Positions 33,605 through 43,196 of a stretch of DNA of 63,496 nucleotides are shown here, in pieces; within the stretch, counting starts at the first letter, position 1, and the number at the start of each line of letters is the position of its first letter. Below the pieces are notes generated by a model. That model did no database searches, was not told where the DNA came from, and saw only the letters and a list, made by a program, of their open reading frames with translations. The position numbers and the translations under genes were made by a program. The DNA lies in the NCBI GenBank assembly GCA_027681045.1, contig JAQDCK010000009.1, positions 1-63,496 of the forward strand, given 5' to 3'. The DNA is from Lactobacillaceae bacterium AF64-9pH9TA. Its GTDB lineage: Bacteria > Bacillota > Bacilli > Lactobacillales > Lactobacillaceae.

Positions 33605-34759
33605 TTAGTCTTCCGTCATCCGGTATTCCAAAAAGCCGGTAATTGCCGCGATGCCGCGGCTGATTGAACTTTCCTGGGGGGTTAATGTTGCTGAGTGCAG
33701 GGGTGAATCGTCCTCAATACCCAGCCAGAACATGGTTCCCGGGATCTGAGCCAGGAGGTAGCCGAAATCTTCCCCGGTCATCGCCGGTGCTGTTTCGACA
33801 TATTCAACCCCGTCAGCCTGCTTCATATAATTAATGAAGTTTTCAGTTAATTCCGGGTTATTTTCAACTGGCCAGTAGCCGCCTTGGTTGAGTTCCAGCT
33901 TGACTTTGACGCCGAAGCTTAGCTCAATTCCCTGGCAGACTTCGGCCAGCCTTTTGTCGATCAATTCGATCATGCTTTGGGTCAGTCCCCGGATCGTGCC
34001 TTCAATTTTGGCTGAATCCGCGATCACGTTTCTGATCTTGCCGGCAGTCACCTTGCCCAAGGTGATAACCCCGCTTTGAATTGGATCAATATTTCTGGAA
34101 ATGATGGTCTGGACCTGCATAATCAAGGCCGCTGCCGCGACAACCGCATCATTTGACAATTGCGGGAAGGCAGCGTGCCCGCCCTTGCCTTGAATATCAA
34201 TGTTGACTTCAGTCGTTCCGGCAAACAAGGTGCCGTTTCGGCAGCCAATCGTCCCAGCCGGCAAACTTGGGTTATCATGCAGGCCGTAAAATTCATCAAC
34301 ATGCCACTTGCCAGTAAAAAGTCCCAGCTGGTGGGCCTTCATACCGCCGCTCTCGCTTTCTTCAGCCGGCTGAAAGAAGAACAGGAGGTTGTCAGTTGGC
34401 TGATGCTCGCTAAAGTAGCTGAGAATACCCAAAGCAACCGTCATATGGATGTCGTGCCCGCAGGCATGCATCACGCCTGGGTGCTTGGAAGCATATGGCA
34501 GGCCGGTTGCTTCAGTTACTGGCAAAGCATCGATATCCGCCCGGTAGCCGATGGTCCGTTTGGCCTTTGACCCCTTGACCAGAACTAGGAGGGCGGTTGG
34601 CAATTTTGCTGGCTCCATGATTTCCAGGTAGTCTTGCTTCATCTGCTTGATCACATCCAAGAGATAAGCGTGAGTTTGATATTCTTCTAATGCCAATTCC
34701 GGAATCTGGTGGAGTTGGCGCCGGATTTTAAGCAACTCGGCTTCAGTCAATACTGCCAT
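33605..34759 (-). CDS. dapL: N-acetyldiaminopimelate deacetylase
   Basis: A 384-residue M20-family metallopeptidase-like amidase. Metal-binding motifs are [21 protein letters not shown] and [10 protein letters not shown], with the C-terminal [11 protein letters not shown]. Its closest functional group is B. subtilis DapL (YkuR), which removes acetate from N-acetyl-LL-diaminopimelate. Location between dapD and dapA supports this over a general aminoacylase role. The N-terminal residues start [10 protein letters not shown] at 34759. Confidence 0.9.
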   Translation of the reverse strand: MAVLTEAELLKIRRQLHQIPELALEEYQTHAYLLDVIKQMKQDYLEIMEPAKLPTALLVLVKGSKAKRTIGYRADIDALPVTEATGLPYASKHPGVMHACGHDIHMTVALGILSYFSEHQPTDNLLFFFQPAEESESGGMKAHQLGLFTGKWHVDEFYGLHDNPSLPAGTIGCRNGTLFAGTTEVNIDIQGKGGHAAFPQLSNDAVVAAAALIMQVQTIISRNIDPIQSGVITLGKVTAGKIRNVIADSAKIEGTIRGLTQSMIELIDKRLAEVCQGIELSFGVKVKLELNQGGYWPVENNPELTENFINYMKQADGVEYVETAPAMTGEDFGYLLAQIPGTMFWLGIEDDSPLHSATLTPQESSISRGIAAITGFLEYRMTED

Positions 34760-34819
34760 TGAAAAACTTCCTTAATATGGACTAACTTATGTCTGCTTAA
34801 TTTACTTTAACTTGACTCT

Positions 34820-35533
34820 TTACAGCTTGCGCAGGTCTTCTTCCAGGCCGGTCTTGCTTTCGGTCTTAGCATCGACTTCCTTGATCACCTTGGCCGGAAC
34901 GCCGGCAACCACCGTGTGCGGAGCCACATCCTTGGTCACAACCGCACCCGCTGCGACAACCGCGCCTTCGCCAATGTGGACACCTTCCAAAACGACCGCG
35001 TTGGCCCCAATCAGAACGCCATCGTCAACGCGGACCGGTAAGGCAGAAGCTGGTTCAACCACCCCGGCTAAGACCGTACCTGCACCGATGTGGCAGTTCT
35101 TACCAACAATCGCCCGGCCACCTAAAATCGCACCCATGTCGATCATTGAACCAGCACCGATTTCCGCGCCAATGTTGATCACTGCTCCCATCATGATGAC
35201 CGCATTATCACCGATCAAGACTTGGGCACGGATAATAGCGCCTGGTTCGATCCGGGCATTGATCTCCTTGAGGTCCAGCAAAGGAACGGCAGAATTGCGG
35301 GCCGTGTTTTCCACGCGGACAGATTCAAAGTCAGCTTCGTGTTCTGCTAAAAAAGGCTTAAGATCTTGCCAGTCACCAAAGACCACGCCGGCTTGTCCGC
35401 TGACAAAAGGATCCGTGCCTTCCGGGAAAGTGACTTGGTCCAGATCTGCTCCTCTCAAGTAAACCTTGACCGGGGTCTTCTTTGGCGCTGAACCAATGTA
35501 ATTGATAATGCTTTGTGCGTCTAATTCTGCCAT
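34820..35533 (-). CDS. dapD: Tetrahydrodipicolinate N-acetyltransferase (DapH type)
   Basis: A 237-residue left-handed beta-helix acyltransferase. A short N-terminal alpha/beta domain (DapH_N, residues 1-85) precedes hexapeptide repeats with the pattern [28 protein letters not shown] and so on to about residue 205. It acetylates tetrahydrodipicolinate from acetyl-CoA, so the pathway here is the acetyl branch. First gene of the operon, 50 nt after the riboswitch terminator. Confidence 0.94.
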   Translation of the reverse strand: MAELDAQSIINYIGSAPKKTPVKVYLRGADLDQVTFPEGTDPFVSGQAGVVFGDWQDLKPFLAEHEADFESVRVENTARNSAVPLLDLKEINARIEPGAIIRAQVLIGDNAVIMMGAVINIGAEIGAGSMIDMGAILGGRAIVGKNCHIGAGTVLAGVVEPASALPVRVDDGVLIGANAVVLEGVHIGEGAVVAAGAVVTKDVAPHTVVAGVPAKVIKEVDAKTESKTGLEEDLRKL

Positions 35534-35583
35534 GGTATCTTTCTCTTTCTAATCTGTATCTGCTTTTGTTACTTTGAAGAGGC

Positions 35584-35825
35584 AAAGAAAAAGCTCCAGA
35601 TTGCCTTAACAATCTGGAGCCCGAAAAATTCAAAATCAAATTCTCACGTCAAATTGCAAGCGCAACGCAGGTACCTTCCCTGCGACAGTCCATGGCCTCT
35701 TAAGTCATAGCCCAGCCAATCCGCCTTGCCAAAACGGACGCTTCGGCAACCTCCCCTTTCTTGCAAGTTCTCCGCCTGGCTGGCTCCCTTGCCTTACTCT
35801 TGTCGGTCGCGCCTCTTCAATTTGT
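35584..35825 (-). promoter_or_regulatory. Lysine riboswitch (L-box) with terminator
   Basis: On the minus strand the aptamer starts CAAATTGAAGAGGCGCGACC and contains the conserved AAGAGTA, GGCGGA, GCCGAAGC and CTGGGCTATGACTTAAGAGG blocks. It closes with CAATTTG (35656-35650) pairing to CAAATTG (35825-35819). A strong terminator, AGCTCCAGATTG/CAATCTGGAGC plus T-run, lies at 35584-35620. Lysine binding should stop transcription of the dap operon. Confidence 0.9.
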
Positions 35826-35829
35826 AATC

Positions 35830-35858
35830 AGTTTATAATATTGGGTTTATCTTGTCAA
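35830..35858 (-). promoter_or_regulatory. Promoter of the riboswitch-dap operon
   Basis: TTGACA at 35858-35853 and a TATAAA/TAAACT -10 about 15-17 nt downstream on the minus strand, just before the aptamer. Confidence 0.55.
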
Positions 35859-36046
35859 CAGCTTTTCAGCTTTTTTATTTGCATATTTTTATTTAAAACT
35901 TCCTCAACCACTGGTATCACAGTGTTTAGAAGACGATTATCATAAATTCTCAGAATCTTTCTTTGCAATTTCCAGAGAAAAATGGTAAAGTCCATTCTGA
36001 TTAAACTTAAATTATGATTAAAGACAAACACGAAAGAGAGTAGCCC

Positions 36047-37420
36047 ATGAAAGTTGTTAAGTTTGGTGGCAGTTCCCTGGCTAGCGGCCCTGCTGTAGAA
36101 AATGCTTTGAAGATTATTACCGCTGAAGCTGAAAGACAAGTTGTCGTTACGTCTGCCCCAGGCAAACGCTTTGACGAAGATATCAAGATCACTGACCTCT
36201 TGATCAAGTACGCCCATGAAATCAACCATGGCAGAAACGGGCTTGAGCTTGCTGACCAGATCTTCCAGCGCTACGTTGAAATCGGCGAATACTTTAGCTT
36301 GCCGCTTGAAGAAATCCTGCCCTTGAAAGAAATCCTGTTGGCTTTGCCAAAGGAGCACTATCCCAACAAGAACTATCTGCAGGCAGCCTTTAAGGCCCAC
36401 GGCGAGTGCCTTAACGCCAAGTTAATCGCCAAGATTCTGCAAAGCCAGGGGGTAAAGGCCCGCTACGTTGACCCTAAAGAAGCCGGGATCATCGTTACTG
36501 GAAGTCCAAATAACGCATCTGTTAATCCGGAAAGCTACCAGCTCTTGGAAAACTTTGCCTATGACGCTGATGAAAAACTGATTTTCCCAGGCTTTTACGG
36601 CTATACTCTGGCTGGCCACATCGCCACCTTCTCAAGAGGTGGTTCAGACATTACCGGGGCGATTTTAGCCAGAGGTTTCCACGCTGATTTATATGAAAAC
36701 TTTACTGATGTCGATGCTATTTTCTCCGCTAACCCGAAGGTCGTTGACAATCCGCAGCCGATTCACACGATGACTTACCGGGAGATGCGGGAGTTGTCCT
36801 ATGCTGGTTTCTCTGTCTTTCACGATGAAGCCTTGATCCCGGCTATTCAAGGACAGATTCCGATCAACGTCAAGAACACTCAGCACCCGGAAAAGCGCGG
36901 GACCATGATCGTACCTGAGAAAGGCTTCAAGCCGGAAACTATCATTACTGGGATCGCCAGCGGTAAGCACTTTGGTGCCCTTTACCTGCATAAGTACCTG
37001 CTCAACAAGGAAGTTGGCTTTACCCTCCGTATTCTGCAGATCTTAAGCAAGCACAAGCTTTCATACGAACACATGCCAACTGGGATCGACGACTTGACGA
37101 TCATCTTTGACAGAGACACTTTAAACGATGAATTGATCGATCAAGTCTGCAACGAAATTCAAACTGAAGTCAATCCAGACCACCTGGAATGGATCAGCGA
37201 CTACGCGATCATCATGCTAGTCGGTGAAGGGATGCGGGACCGGATCGGGGTCATGCGGGACATTGCTGCACCTGTGTCTAGAGAAGGCATTTCCCTCCGG
37301 ATGGTCAACCAAGGGGCTTCTGAAATATCCATCATGCTCGGGACAGCAGCTAAAGATGCCGACCAGGCGGTAGCCGCGATTTACGACTACTTTTTCAAGC
37401 AAGAAACACAAGGAGAATAA
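36047..37420 (+). CDS. lysC: Aspartate kinase
   Basis: A 457-residue monofunctional aspartokinase. It starts with the nucleotide motif KVVKFGGSSLASG. The FSRGGSDITGAILARG substrate-binding block lies around residue 197, and tandem ACT regulatory domains fill roughly 300-457 (for example VGEGMRDRIGVMRDIAAPVSREGISLRM). It phosphorylates aspartate to open the lysine/threonine/methionine pathways. Divergent from the dap operon and 1 nt before dapF. No lysine riboswitch precedes it, so its control differs from the dap genes. Confidence 0.95.
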   Translation: MKVVKFGGSSLASGPAVENALKIITAEAERQVVVTSAPGKRFDEDIKITDLLIKYAHEINHGRNGLELADQIFQRYVEIGEYFSLPLEEILPLKEILLALPKEHYPNKNYLQAAFKAHGECLNAKLIAKILQSQGVKARYVDPKEAGIIVTGSPNNASVNPESYQLLENFAYDADEKLIFPGFYGYTLAGHIATFSRGGSDITGAILARGFHADLYENFTDVDAIFSANPKVVDNPQPIHTMTYREMRELSYAGFSVFHDEALIPAIQGQIPINVKNTQHPEKRGTMIVPEKGFKPETIITGIASGKHFGALYLHKYLLNKEVGFTLRILQILSKHKLSYEHMPTGIDDLTIIFDRDTLNDELIDQVCNEIQTEVNPDHLEWISDYAIIMLVGEGMRDRIGVMRDIAAPVSREGISLRMVNQGASEISIMLGTAAKDADQAVAAIYDYFFKQETQGE

Positions 37421-37421
37421 G

Positions 37422-38408
37422 ATGACTAAATTATTGAAAGTCCACGGGTCACAGAATTCCTTCTTCATTCTGGACCAGACTAAACTGGAAATTCCGCTAA
37501 CTGATAATGAATTGCGACAATTGACCCAGACACTTACCGACCACAAGAACGGCCTTCTCGGCGGGGCTGATGGCATCCTGTCAGTTGAAGCATCAAGCCA
37601 TCCTGGCGTTTTAGGCAAAATGCGGGTTATCAACGCTGACGGCAGTGAAGCTTCAATGTGCGGCAATGGTCTTAGAACGGTTGCCCGCTACCTGCACGAA
37701 AAGACCGGGGAAAGCCGGTTTAAGGTGGAAACCATGTACGCTGACCTGGACGTCCGGCAAGCTGATGACTTTGCAGAAGGAGTGCCGGCTTTCGGGGTAG
37801 AAATCTCCCCCGTGCGCTTTAACAAAGAAGCTCTGCCTTTTGACAATTTAGGCCACGACCGCCTGCTAGATACGCTGGTGCCGGAACTGGTTCCAGGCTG
37901 GCGCTTTAGTGCTCTGGCCGTGCCTAATCCTCACCTTATTGCCTTTATCAAAGAAGAGGATCTGGACAGCCCGGTCTTAGGGGAGCTAGGTGCCTACTTG
38001 AACGACGAAAATCCATACTTCTCAGACGGGGTCAACATCAACTACACCGTTATCCGCGGTGATAGCCAGCTTTTTGTCAGAACCTACGAACGGGGCGTTG
38101 GCTTTACTAACGCCTGCGGGACTGGGATGTCAGCCAGCTCTCTGGCCTTCGCCTTGACTCACCCGGACCTGGGCCACTTTGAAAAAGAGATCTCTGTCTA
38201 CAATCCTGGCGGCATGGTCAAGACCGTCTTACACCAAAAGGACCACGGCTACTGGATCGAACTGATCGGCAACGCGACCGAAACCCATACTATTGAAATT
38301 CCAGAAGACCAGCTGCACAGCGGTCAAGTTAAGCTGAATGAGGTAAAGACTGAAGAAACTGGTGAGCAAGCTGCATACCTGGCTTTCGTTGATCAGCTGA
38401 CCAAGTAG
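37422..38408 (+). CDS. dapF: Diaminopimelate epimerase
   Basis: A 328-residue DapF that converts LL- to meso-diaminopimelate. The catalytic cysteines are Cys80 in ASMCGNGLRT and Cys232 in TNACGTGMSAS. It is somewhat longer than the usual 275-290 residues because of a C-terminal extension after HTIEIPEDQL. Co-transcribed with lysC. Together with the minus-strand operon this completes the route to meso-diaminopimelate apart from aspartate-semialdehyde dehydrogenase. Confidence 0.95.
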   Translation: MTKLLKVHGSQNSFFILDQTKLEIPLTDNELRQLTQTLTDHKNGLLGGADGILSVEASSHPGVLGKMRVINADGSEASMCGNGLRTVARYLHEKTGESRFKVETMYADLDVRQADDFAEGVPAFGVEISPVRFNKEALPFDNLGHDRLLDTLVPELVPGWRFSALAVPNPHLIAFIKEEDLDSPVLGELGAYLNDENPYFSDGVNINYTVIRGDSQLFVRTYERGVGFTNACGTGMSASSLAFALTHPDLGHFEKEISVYNPGGMVKTVLHQKDHGYWIELIGNATETHTIEIPEDQLHSGQVKLNEVKTEETGEQAAYLAFVDQLTK

Positions 38409-38444
38409 CATCCCTCCAAAGAAATAGAATCAGATACGATTACT

Positions 38445-38491
38445 AAGCATCCCTAATCAAGCATTCACCGCTTGACCAGGGATGCTTTTTT
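38445..38491. terminator. GCATCCC-type bidirectional terminator, copy 4
   Basis: AAGCATCCCT and AGGGATGCTTTTTT arms with an inner CAAGC/GCTTG stem. It overlaps the last codons of the convergent gene ending at 38457. Confidence 0.72.
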
Positions 38492-39737
38492 CTACATCCC
38501 CTTCTTCTAAAAGCAGGCGGAGATACTTCTTGGTAAACTTGTTGGTCGTCAGCTGCAGGCGGGTTTTCAAGTATTCTCTTGCCAAGTCATGCTGGTCGAT
38601 AAAGGCTTGATAACTCTGGTCAACGCAAACCAGGGCGGGATGCTGCAGAAGTTCCTGGCTTAATTTAACAACGTTAAAAGCGGAAAGATCAGTCTTATCC
38701 GCAGACTCATTAAGTTCCTTCAGCAGAGCCAGATCTGACCCTTCTGCTGCCTCCGCATTAAGAAATTCCTCAGTCAAATCAGTTGGCACCAATTCATGGT
38801 AATAAACATGATAGTCAGAATAAAAGCGTTCCTCAGCCGTGATCAGTCCGTCTTTTTGCATCGCCTCAATTACCTGCAGAATCTCCTGGTTTGGCAGAAA
38901 GCGAAAACGTCTGTCATAGTCGCTATGGTTGATCGCGTCATAATCTGGATAAGACAGTCCGCGCAAAATTTTCAGACAATTATTTGGCGTAATCCGCGTC
39001 TCATTTCTCAAAGCAAGCTGGGCAATTGCCCGGGCTAACAGGTCCCCCCGCAGGTTGGAAGCAGCAACCTTTTCTTTGATCTTTTTCTTGTAATTCGCCT
39101 CTTTCTTCTTCGAATTGGCAAAAAACTTGTCATACTCCTCGTCCATCACCTTTGGCTCTTTTAAAGCAAAAGCATGCTCGTGATCCTTTCTCCCTGTCAA
39201 AGTCACTTCGAGCTTGGACTGGTTCGTGAAATGCCAATCAACCGACAGGTCAGCATGATTTTCCTTGATATGGTAAAGCAGCTTTTGCCAGGACTGGCAA
39301 TTAGCCAAACTGGTCTTAAAGTGCTGAAGCTGCTGGCGCTTGTTGCTTGGTAAGAGAAGTTTCTTTTTATCGGCTGTCAGTTCCAGGTAAGCCTGCTTGT
39401 CTCCTGGAAACAGGTAGTCGCTGGCCAGATCCCAATCTTCCTTAGGCAAATATTCTTTCAACTCACCAGGCTCCAGGTAAATGCGCTGCTTCTCGTTCTC
39501 ATGGAAAGTCTCTTCCTCAAGCTTGGCTTTCAGCCACTCCATAGTCAGCAATTGGTAAGTCAGGCAAACCTTTAAGCTGCTTGGCCGGAGATACTGCTTA
39601 GCCAGGGTCTGGGCCAACACATCCATGTAATATGGCCGGTCAAAGTAGCTCTCGTAATTCTCAAAGAAGTCGCTGACTAGCTGGTCAGTTTCTTTTTCAG
39701 TTAAGACTTTGCTTTCTTCTTTCATCTTCATCCTCAA
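38457..39737 (-). CDS. Hypothetical protein partner of a CoxE-like VWA gene
   Basis: A 426-residue soluble protein without a recognised domain. It is rich in charged residues and predicted mostly helical, with a Lys-rich segment (NSKKKEANYKKKIKEK) near the middle and no signal or membrane helices. Its start overlaps the end of the VWA gene by 4 nt, so it is translationally coupled to it. In other bacteria CoxE-type VWA proteins work with MoxR-like AAA ATPases; no ATPase is encoded here. The C-terminus overlaps the terminator at 38445. Confidence 0.65.
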   Translation of the reverse strand: MRMKMKEESKVLTEKETDQLVSDFFENYESYFDRPYYMDVLAQTLAKQYLRPSSLKVCLTYQLLTMEWLKAKLEEETFHENEKQRIYLEPGELKEYLPKEDWDLASDYLFPGDKQAYLELTADKKKLLLPSNKRQQLQHFKTSLANCQSWQKLLYHIKENHADLSVDWHFTNQSKLEVTLTGRKDHEHAFALKEPKVMDEEYDKFFANSKKKEANYKKKIKEKVAASNLRGDLLARAIAQLALRNETRITPNNCLKILRGLSYPDYDAINHSDYDRRFRFLPNQEILQVIEAMQKDGLITAEERFYSDYHVYYHELVPTDLTEEFLNAEAAEGSDLALLKELNESADKTDLSAFNVVKLSQELLQHPALVCVDQSYQAFIDQHDLAREYLKTRLQLTTNKFTKKYLRLLLEEGDVEKSIPGQAVNA

Positions 39738-40485
39738 TTCTGTAATTCACACAAAAATTTGATTAAAGAGGCCGTATTGGTAACCTCAGCCAGTTTGCTG
39801 ACATATGGGGTATATCTGCCAATGACTGAGTCTCCGGTATTCCATTTGCTTTTAGCTTCAGGATTAAGCCAGTAGCATTTCTTCACCGGCTTGCACAAAT
39901 CCTTGAAGATCTTTTCCTCACTTGGCAAGTGGTTGTTTCTGGCATCCCCCATCCAGAGCATAATGGTCCTCTTGTTCAGCTGGCCCTGCTTGGCCTTGTA
40001 TTCTCTTAACGGCTTACTATAGTCCGAGTAGACGCCAATGGTTGGCACCTTCCGCAATACTTCTGTAAGTTCGCCATAGGACATCCCCGCCTTTAAGTCA
40101 CTTGAGAGATCCACCATGTGGTCAACAAAGGCGTAGATCTCACAGCCCGCCGGGAAAAGCTCTCTTAAGCAGCAGGCGAATAAGAAGAGCGGTTCTGCCG
40201 CCTTGATACAGGAGCCAGACACATCTAAAAAGATGACCAGCTTGCAGGGGCGCTTTTTAGGGTGCTGGTATTGCAACTTAAGTGGGACACCGCCACTTTT
40301 GCAGACAAGTTTAATGCGGCTGCGAGGTCAATCCGGCCTTTCCTAGGACTGATCAGTCTTTTAGCGACTTGAGCCTTAAACTTATAGGCGTACATATTGA
40401 CATAGTCACTGATCTGCTCACGTTCAAGCTTAGACAGTCTGTCAAAGGGCTTGACTAACAGGCCAGTATTTTCAATGAAGTTCAT
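39734..40485 (-). pseudogene. CoxE-like von Willebrand factor A protein, frameshifted
   Basis: Two frames together encode one VWA protein of about 250 residues. The upstream frame (from MNFIENTGLLV at 40485) gives a helical N-terminus ending KGRIDLAAAL. The downstream frame continues KSGGVPLKLQYQHPKKRPCKLVIFLDVSGSC, with the MIDAS motif DVSGS, and a later LWMGDARNN as in CoxE proteins. Around 40310-40320 the sequence GCATTAAACTTG appears to lack one base relative to the expected reading, shifting the frame. ATG 40276 could in principle start a short form at MQYQHPKK. Whether this is a true mutation or a sequencing error cannot be told. Confidence 0.7.
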
Positions 40486-40699
40486 CCTTCCCTGCTTTGC
40501 TGAATTGAATATGTCATCTCATTCTCCTTTCTGTCATCACATTCATCACTCGACCAAATGTTCGAAGCTTAGCTTTGATTAAAGCAGATTTTTCCTAAAG
40601 GAAAAAGCCGCTGGTCACCCCTGCCAAAGCCCGGTCTGACAAGCTTTTTACAGGAAAATCAATCTGTAAAAGCAGCCAATTTTCAATCCGCGGGCAAAG

Positions 40700-40725
40700 A
40701 AAAAAGCAAAGGATAAACCTTTGCT
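40700..40725 (-). terminator. Terminator of the disulfide reductase gene
   Basis: AGCAAAGGTTTATCCTTTGCTTTTTT on the minus strand. The rest of the 40486-40765 gap shows no gene. Confidence 0.75.
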
Positions 40726-40765
40726 CGAATTCAAAATTTTTCAAATTTTAACTTGTTGTCAGCTT

Positions 40766-42097
40766 CTAGCGGAAGAGAACGTCCAGTTTGTTGGCTAAAG
40801 TCGGGAAGGCGAAGCCTAAATTATTCATGGCAAATTCTGCCGGGTCCTTCTTGCCAATCAGCGGGGCGAAGAGATTGATGTCATCGCCGGCATTGATGCT
40901 GATTTCTGAAGCGCCGACCACTTCGCCATCCTTGTTGAAGATGACCTTTAATTCCGCCTCTTCATCGCCTTTGCCCATGGAGGCAAAAGTCGACCCCAGC
41001 TTCATTTTTCTAATCGTGTCGCCTTCTGCCATTTCACTTTCCCGCTTGCCTACCTGGGCGACTTGCGGGTAGGTAAAAGTGCTGGTAGCTACGGCAGGAT
41101 ACTTAATTCCTTCAGTAAGGCCATTTTCGACAAAATCAAAAATGTGGTAGGAGTCGACCCAGGCAACCGGCGTCAGATTCATCTGACCGTTATCAGCAAC
41201 ATCCCCGGCGGCAAAAATGCTCGGGATATTAGTCTGCAAGTGCTTATTAACTGCCACGCCCTTGACCGGATCAAACTTGATCCCTAATTTTTCCAGGCCC
41301 AGGCCGTCGACGTTAGCCCGCCGGCCAGATGCATCGATTACCAGATCGGTTTCAAACTTTTGCCCATTTTCCACAGTTACTTCATATGCAGCAGATTTTT
41401 TGGCAATTGCCTTAACTGGCGTGTTCAGATGAATCGCAATGCCGCGCTTTTCCATCATTTCCGTCAATTTCTCGACATATTCCTGGTCAAAAGGCCGCAG
41501 CAATCTGTCAGAGTGCTGCAAGACCGTGACTTCACTCCCAGCAGCCTGCAAGATTGTGGCCAATTCCAGGGCGACATAGCCGCCCCCAATGACGACCGCC
41601 TTTTTCGGCAATTCATCCAAGTCAAAAAACTCATCGTTAGTGATGGCATACTCACTGCCGGGCACTTCCAAGTGGTGCGGCAGAAGACCCGTCGCGATGA
41701 CAATATTTGTGCCTTCATATTCCTCTCCAGCCACCGCAACCGTATGCGGTCCAGTGATCACTCCGCTGCCAAAGACAGTATCCACTTGGTCGCTTTCGAT
41801 GCTGGGCCGCTCTTCTGCGCGAAATTCTGCCCAGATCTCTTTCTTGCGCTTGATCAATGTCTTCCAGTCCAGTTTGGCGGCTGCTTTTACCCCCTTGCCG
41901 GTCAGATAATAAGTGTTCAAGACCGGACGGACGGCACCTTCAAGAAAGATCTTGGGCTGGCAGCCGGTATTCGGGCAGGTTCCGCCCCACAAGTTGTTTT
42001 CAATGACCAGGGCGGTCCGGTCAGTTCTGGCTAACTTGAAAAGGAGGTGGTTGGCCGCCGGGCCGCTGCCGATGATAATATAGTCGTATTTTTTCAT
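40766..42097 (-). CDS. Pyridine nucleotide-disulfide oxidoreductase (glutathione-reductase-like)
   Basis: A 443-residue two-dinucleotide-fold flavoprotein. FAD motif IIGSGPAANHLL is near the start. The redox-active pair is GGTCPNTGCQPK (Cys-x4-Cys, about residues 40-46). The NAD(P)H fold is AVVIGGGYVALELATILQAAGSEVTVL, followed by the FAD motif IFAAGDVAD. The C-terminal interface lacks the His-x4-Glu base pair of classic glutathione or dihydrolipoamide reductases: the segment reads LGFAFPTLANKL. It likely reduces a low-molecular-weight disulfide or another acceptor; the exact substrate is open. ATG 42097; terminator at 40700. Confidence 0.82.
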   Translation of the reverse strand: MKKYDYIIIGSGPAANHLLFKLARTDRTALVIENNLWGGTCPNTGCQPKIFLEGAVRPVLNTYYLTGKGVKAAAKLDWKTLIKRKKEIWAEFRAEERPSIESDQVDTVFGSGVITGPHTVAVAGEEYEGTNIVIATGLLPHHLEVPGSEYAITNDEFFDLDELPKKAVVIGGGYVALELATILQAAGSEVTVLQHSDRLLRPFDQEYVEKLTEMMEKRGIAIHLNTPVKAIAKKSAAYEVTVENGQKFETDLVIDASGRRANVDGLGLEKLGIKFDPVKGVAVNKHLQTNIPSIFAAGDVADNGQMNLTPVAWVDSYHIFDFVENGLTEGIKYPAVATSTFTYPQVAQVGKRESEMAEGDTIRKMKLGSTFASMGKGDEEAELKVIFNKDGEVVGASEISINAGDDINLFAPLIGKKDPAEFAMNNLGFAFPTLANKLDVLFR

Positions 42098-42186
42098 TGC
42101 ATTAGCTCACATTTCTATAGATTGAATCTAAAAGATATACAAACGATACTACTTATTTTTTACAAGTTCAACTTTCCTGTTTATAC

Positions 42187-42220
42187 AAAAAAACAAGACT
42201 GGAATTTCTTCCAATCTTGC
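42187..42220 (-). terminator. Terminator of the LytTR-DUF3021 operon
   Basis: CAAGATTGGAAGAAATTCCAGTCTTG followed by a T-run on the minus strand, 8 nt after the DUF3021 stop. Confidence 0.78.
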
Positions 42221-42227
42221 CTGATAG

Positions 42228-42662
42228 CTACTTTTTCAGCTGCTTGATCCGGTCGTTCATCTTCCGGGCCAGCTTCTTTTCCTGCTGGTAAAAAATCAGC
42301 CAGACGATAAAGGCAACGGCGATTTCACCGGCAATAGTCATGAAGGCCGGCCAAAAGCCGGCTTTAACCGGGATCCAGCCAGTCCAAAAGCTGACCAGGG
42401 TCATGACCAGACAGCCAGTTCCCATGTGGATTAAGACCTGGTAGGCTGGTGCCAGCTTGTCATTTTGATAAACGATGCTGGGCAGACCAAAACCGAGTCC
42501 GACTAAGACGATGCCGGCCAGCATCTGAGTGTATTCAGCAACCGTCATGGTCAAGCTGCCGGCTCCTTTTGCTAAAAGCAACAAGCTTTCCAGGCAGGAC
42601 GAGACGGCGGCGATGCCAATTCCGATTAGGGAACTGAACAGGATATTTTTTATGGCAGACAT
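42228..42662 (-). CDS. DUF3021 four-helix membrane protein
   Basis: A 144-residue membrane protein with four hydrophobic segments (about residues 8-28, 42-62, 73-95, 104-125) and a Lys/Arg-rich C-terminal tail (EKKLARKMNDRIKQLKK). Its size, topology and position directly after a LytTR regulator fit the DUF3021 family. In lactic acid bacteria such pairs act as LytTR regulator plus membrane inhibitor. It follows the LytTR gene by 12 nt. Confidence 0.75.
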   Translation of the reverse strand: MSAIKNILFSSLIGIGIAAVSSCLESLLLLAKGAGSLTMTVAEYTQMLAGIVLVGLGFGLPSIVYQNDKLAPAYQVLIHMGTGCLVMTLVSFWTGWIPVKAGFWPAFMTIAGEIAVAFIVWLIFYQQEKKLARKMNDRIKQLKK

Positions 42663-42674
42663 TTTACTTCCCTC

Positions 42675-43115
42675 CTAAAGCCCCAAATACTGCTTAAAAG
42701 CGGGCAGGTATTTGCGGGAAATGTAATCAGACAGGCCATGCTCTAAACGCAGGAACATGGTCCCGTTAAAAGATGCTTCAACGCTTTCCAGGCAGGTCAA
42801 GTTGACGACGGCTTGCTTGGAAATCTGCATGAAGTCCTGGCCCAGCTGCTGGTAGACCTCATACAGACGCTTTCTGGAAAAATACTTGCCTTTTCCGGTG
42901 TAGATGACCGTATCGCCGCCTTCGACCCGGACAAGGATGACGTCACTAGGCTTGATGATGACCAGGCGGTCTTCTTGCTGGGCGATTAACGGGCCAGAGT
43001 TAGCGCTGCTTTCCAGGAAAGCAACTGCCCGCTCAACCTCTTCAGTCATTTTGTCGGTATAGATCACTGCCAGGGGCAAGTCCTGGTCTTTATTCAGCTC
43101 AACTTTAACCTTCAT
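42675..43115 (-). CDS. LytTR-family DNA-binding regulator
   Basis: A 146-residue regulator with an N-terminal part of about 50 residues and a C-terminal LytTR domain. The pattern is DVILVRVEGGDTVIYTGKGKYFSRKRLYEVYQQLGQDFMQISKQAVVNLTCLESVEASFNGTMFLRL and an ending SDYISRKYLPAFKQYLG. It has no receiver domain, so it is not a classic response regulator; the DUF3021 protein downstream probably controls it. The start at 43115 is chosen for spacing from GAAGG. Direct repeats at 43197 and 43218 are likely target sites. Confidence 0.85.
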   Translation of the reverse strand: MKVKVELNKDQDLPLAVIYTDKMTEEVERAVAFLESSANSGPLIAQQEDRLVIIKPSDVILVRVEGGDTVIYTGKGKYFSRKRLYEVYQQLGQDFMQISKQAVVNLTCLESVEASFNGTMFLRLEHGLSDYISRKYLPAFKQYLGL

Positions 43116-43196
43116 GCTGGCCACCTTCTTTCTCTTTGGCTCTTTTGCAATATTATCGTATCGTTTTTTGCCGGTCTTGTCCCAGCTTTTCCGGTA

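Noticed and set aside
34812..35462. A 216-codon plus-strand frame rich in Thr, Ala and Pro
   Set aside because: It is the antisense shadow of the hexapeptide-repeat region of dapD; its repetitiveness mirrors that repeat, and it has no ribosome-binding site.
41360..42034. A 224-codon plus-strand frame
   Set aside because: Antisense to the disulfide reductase, whose cofactor motifs are unambiguous.
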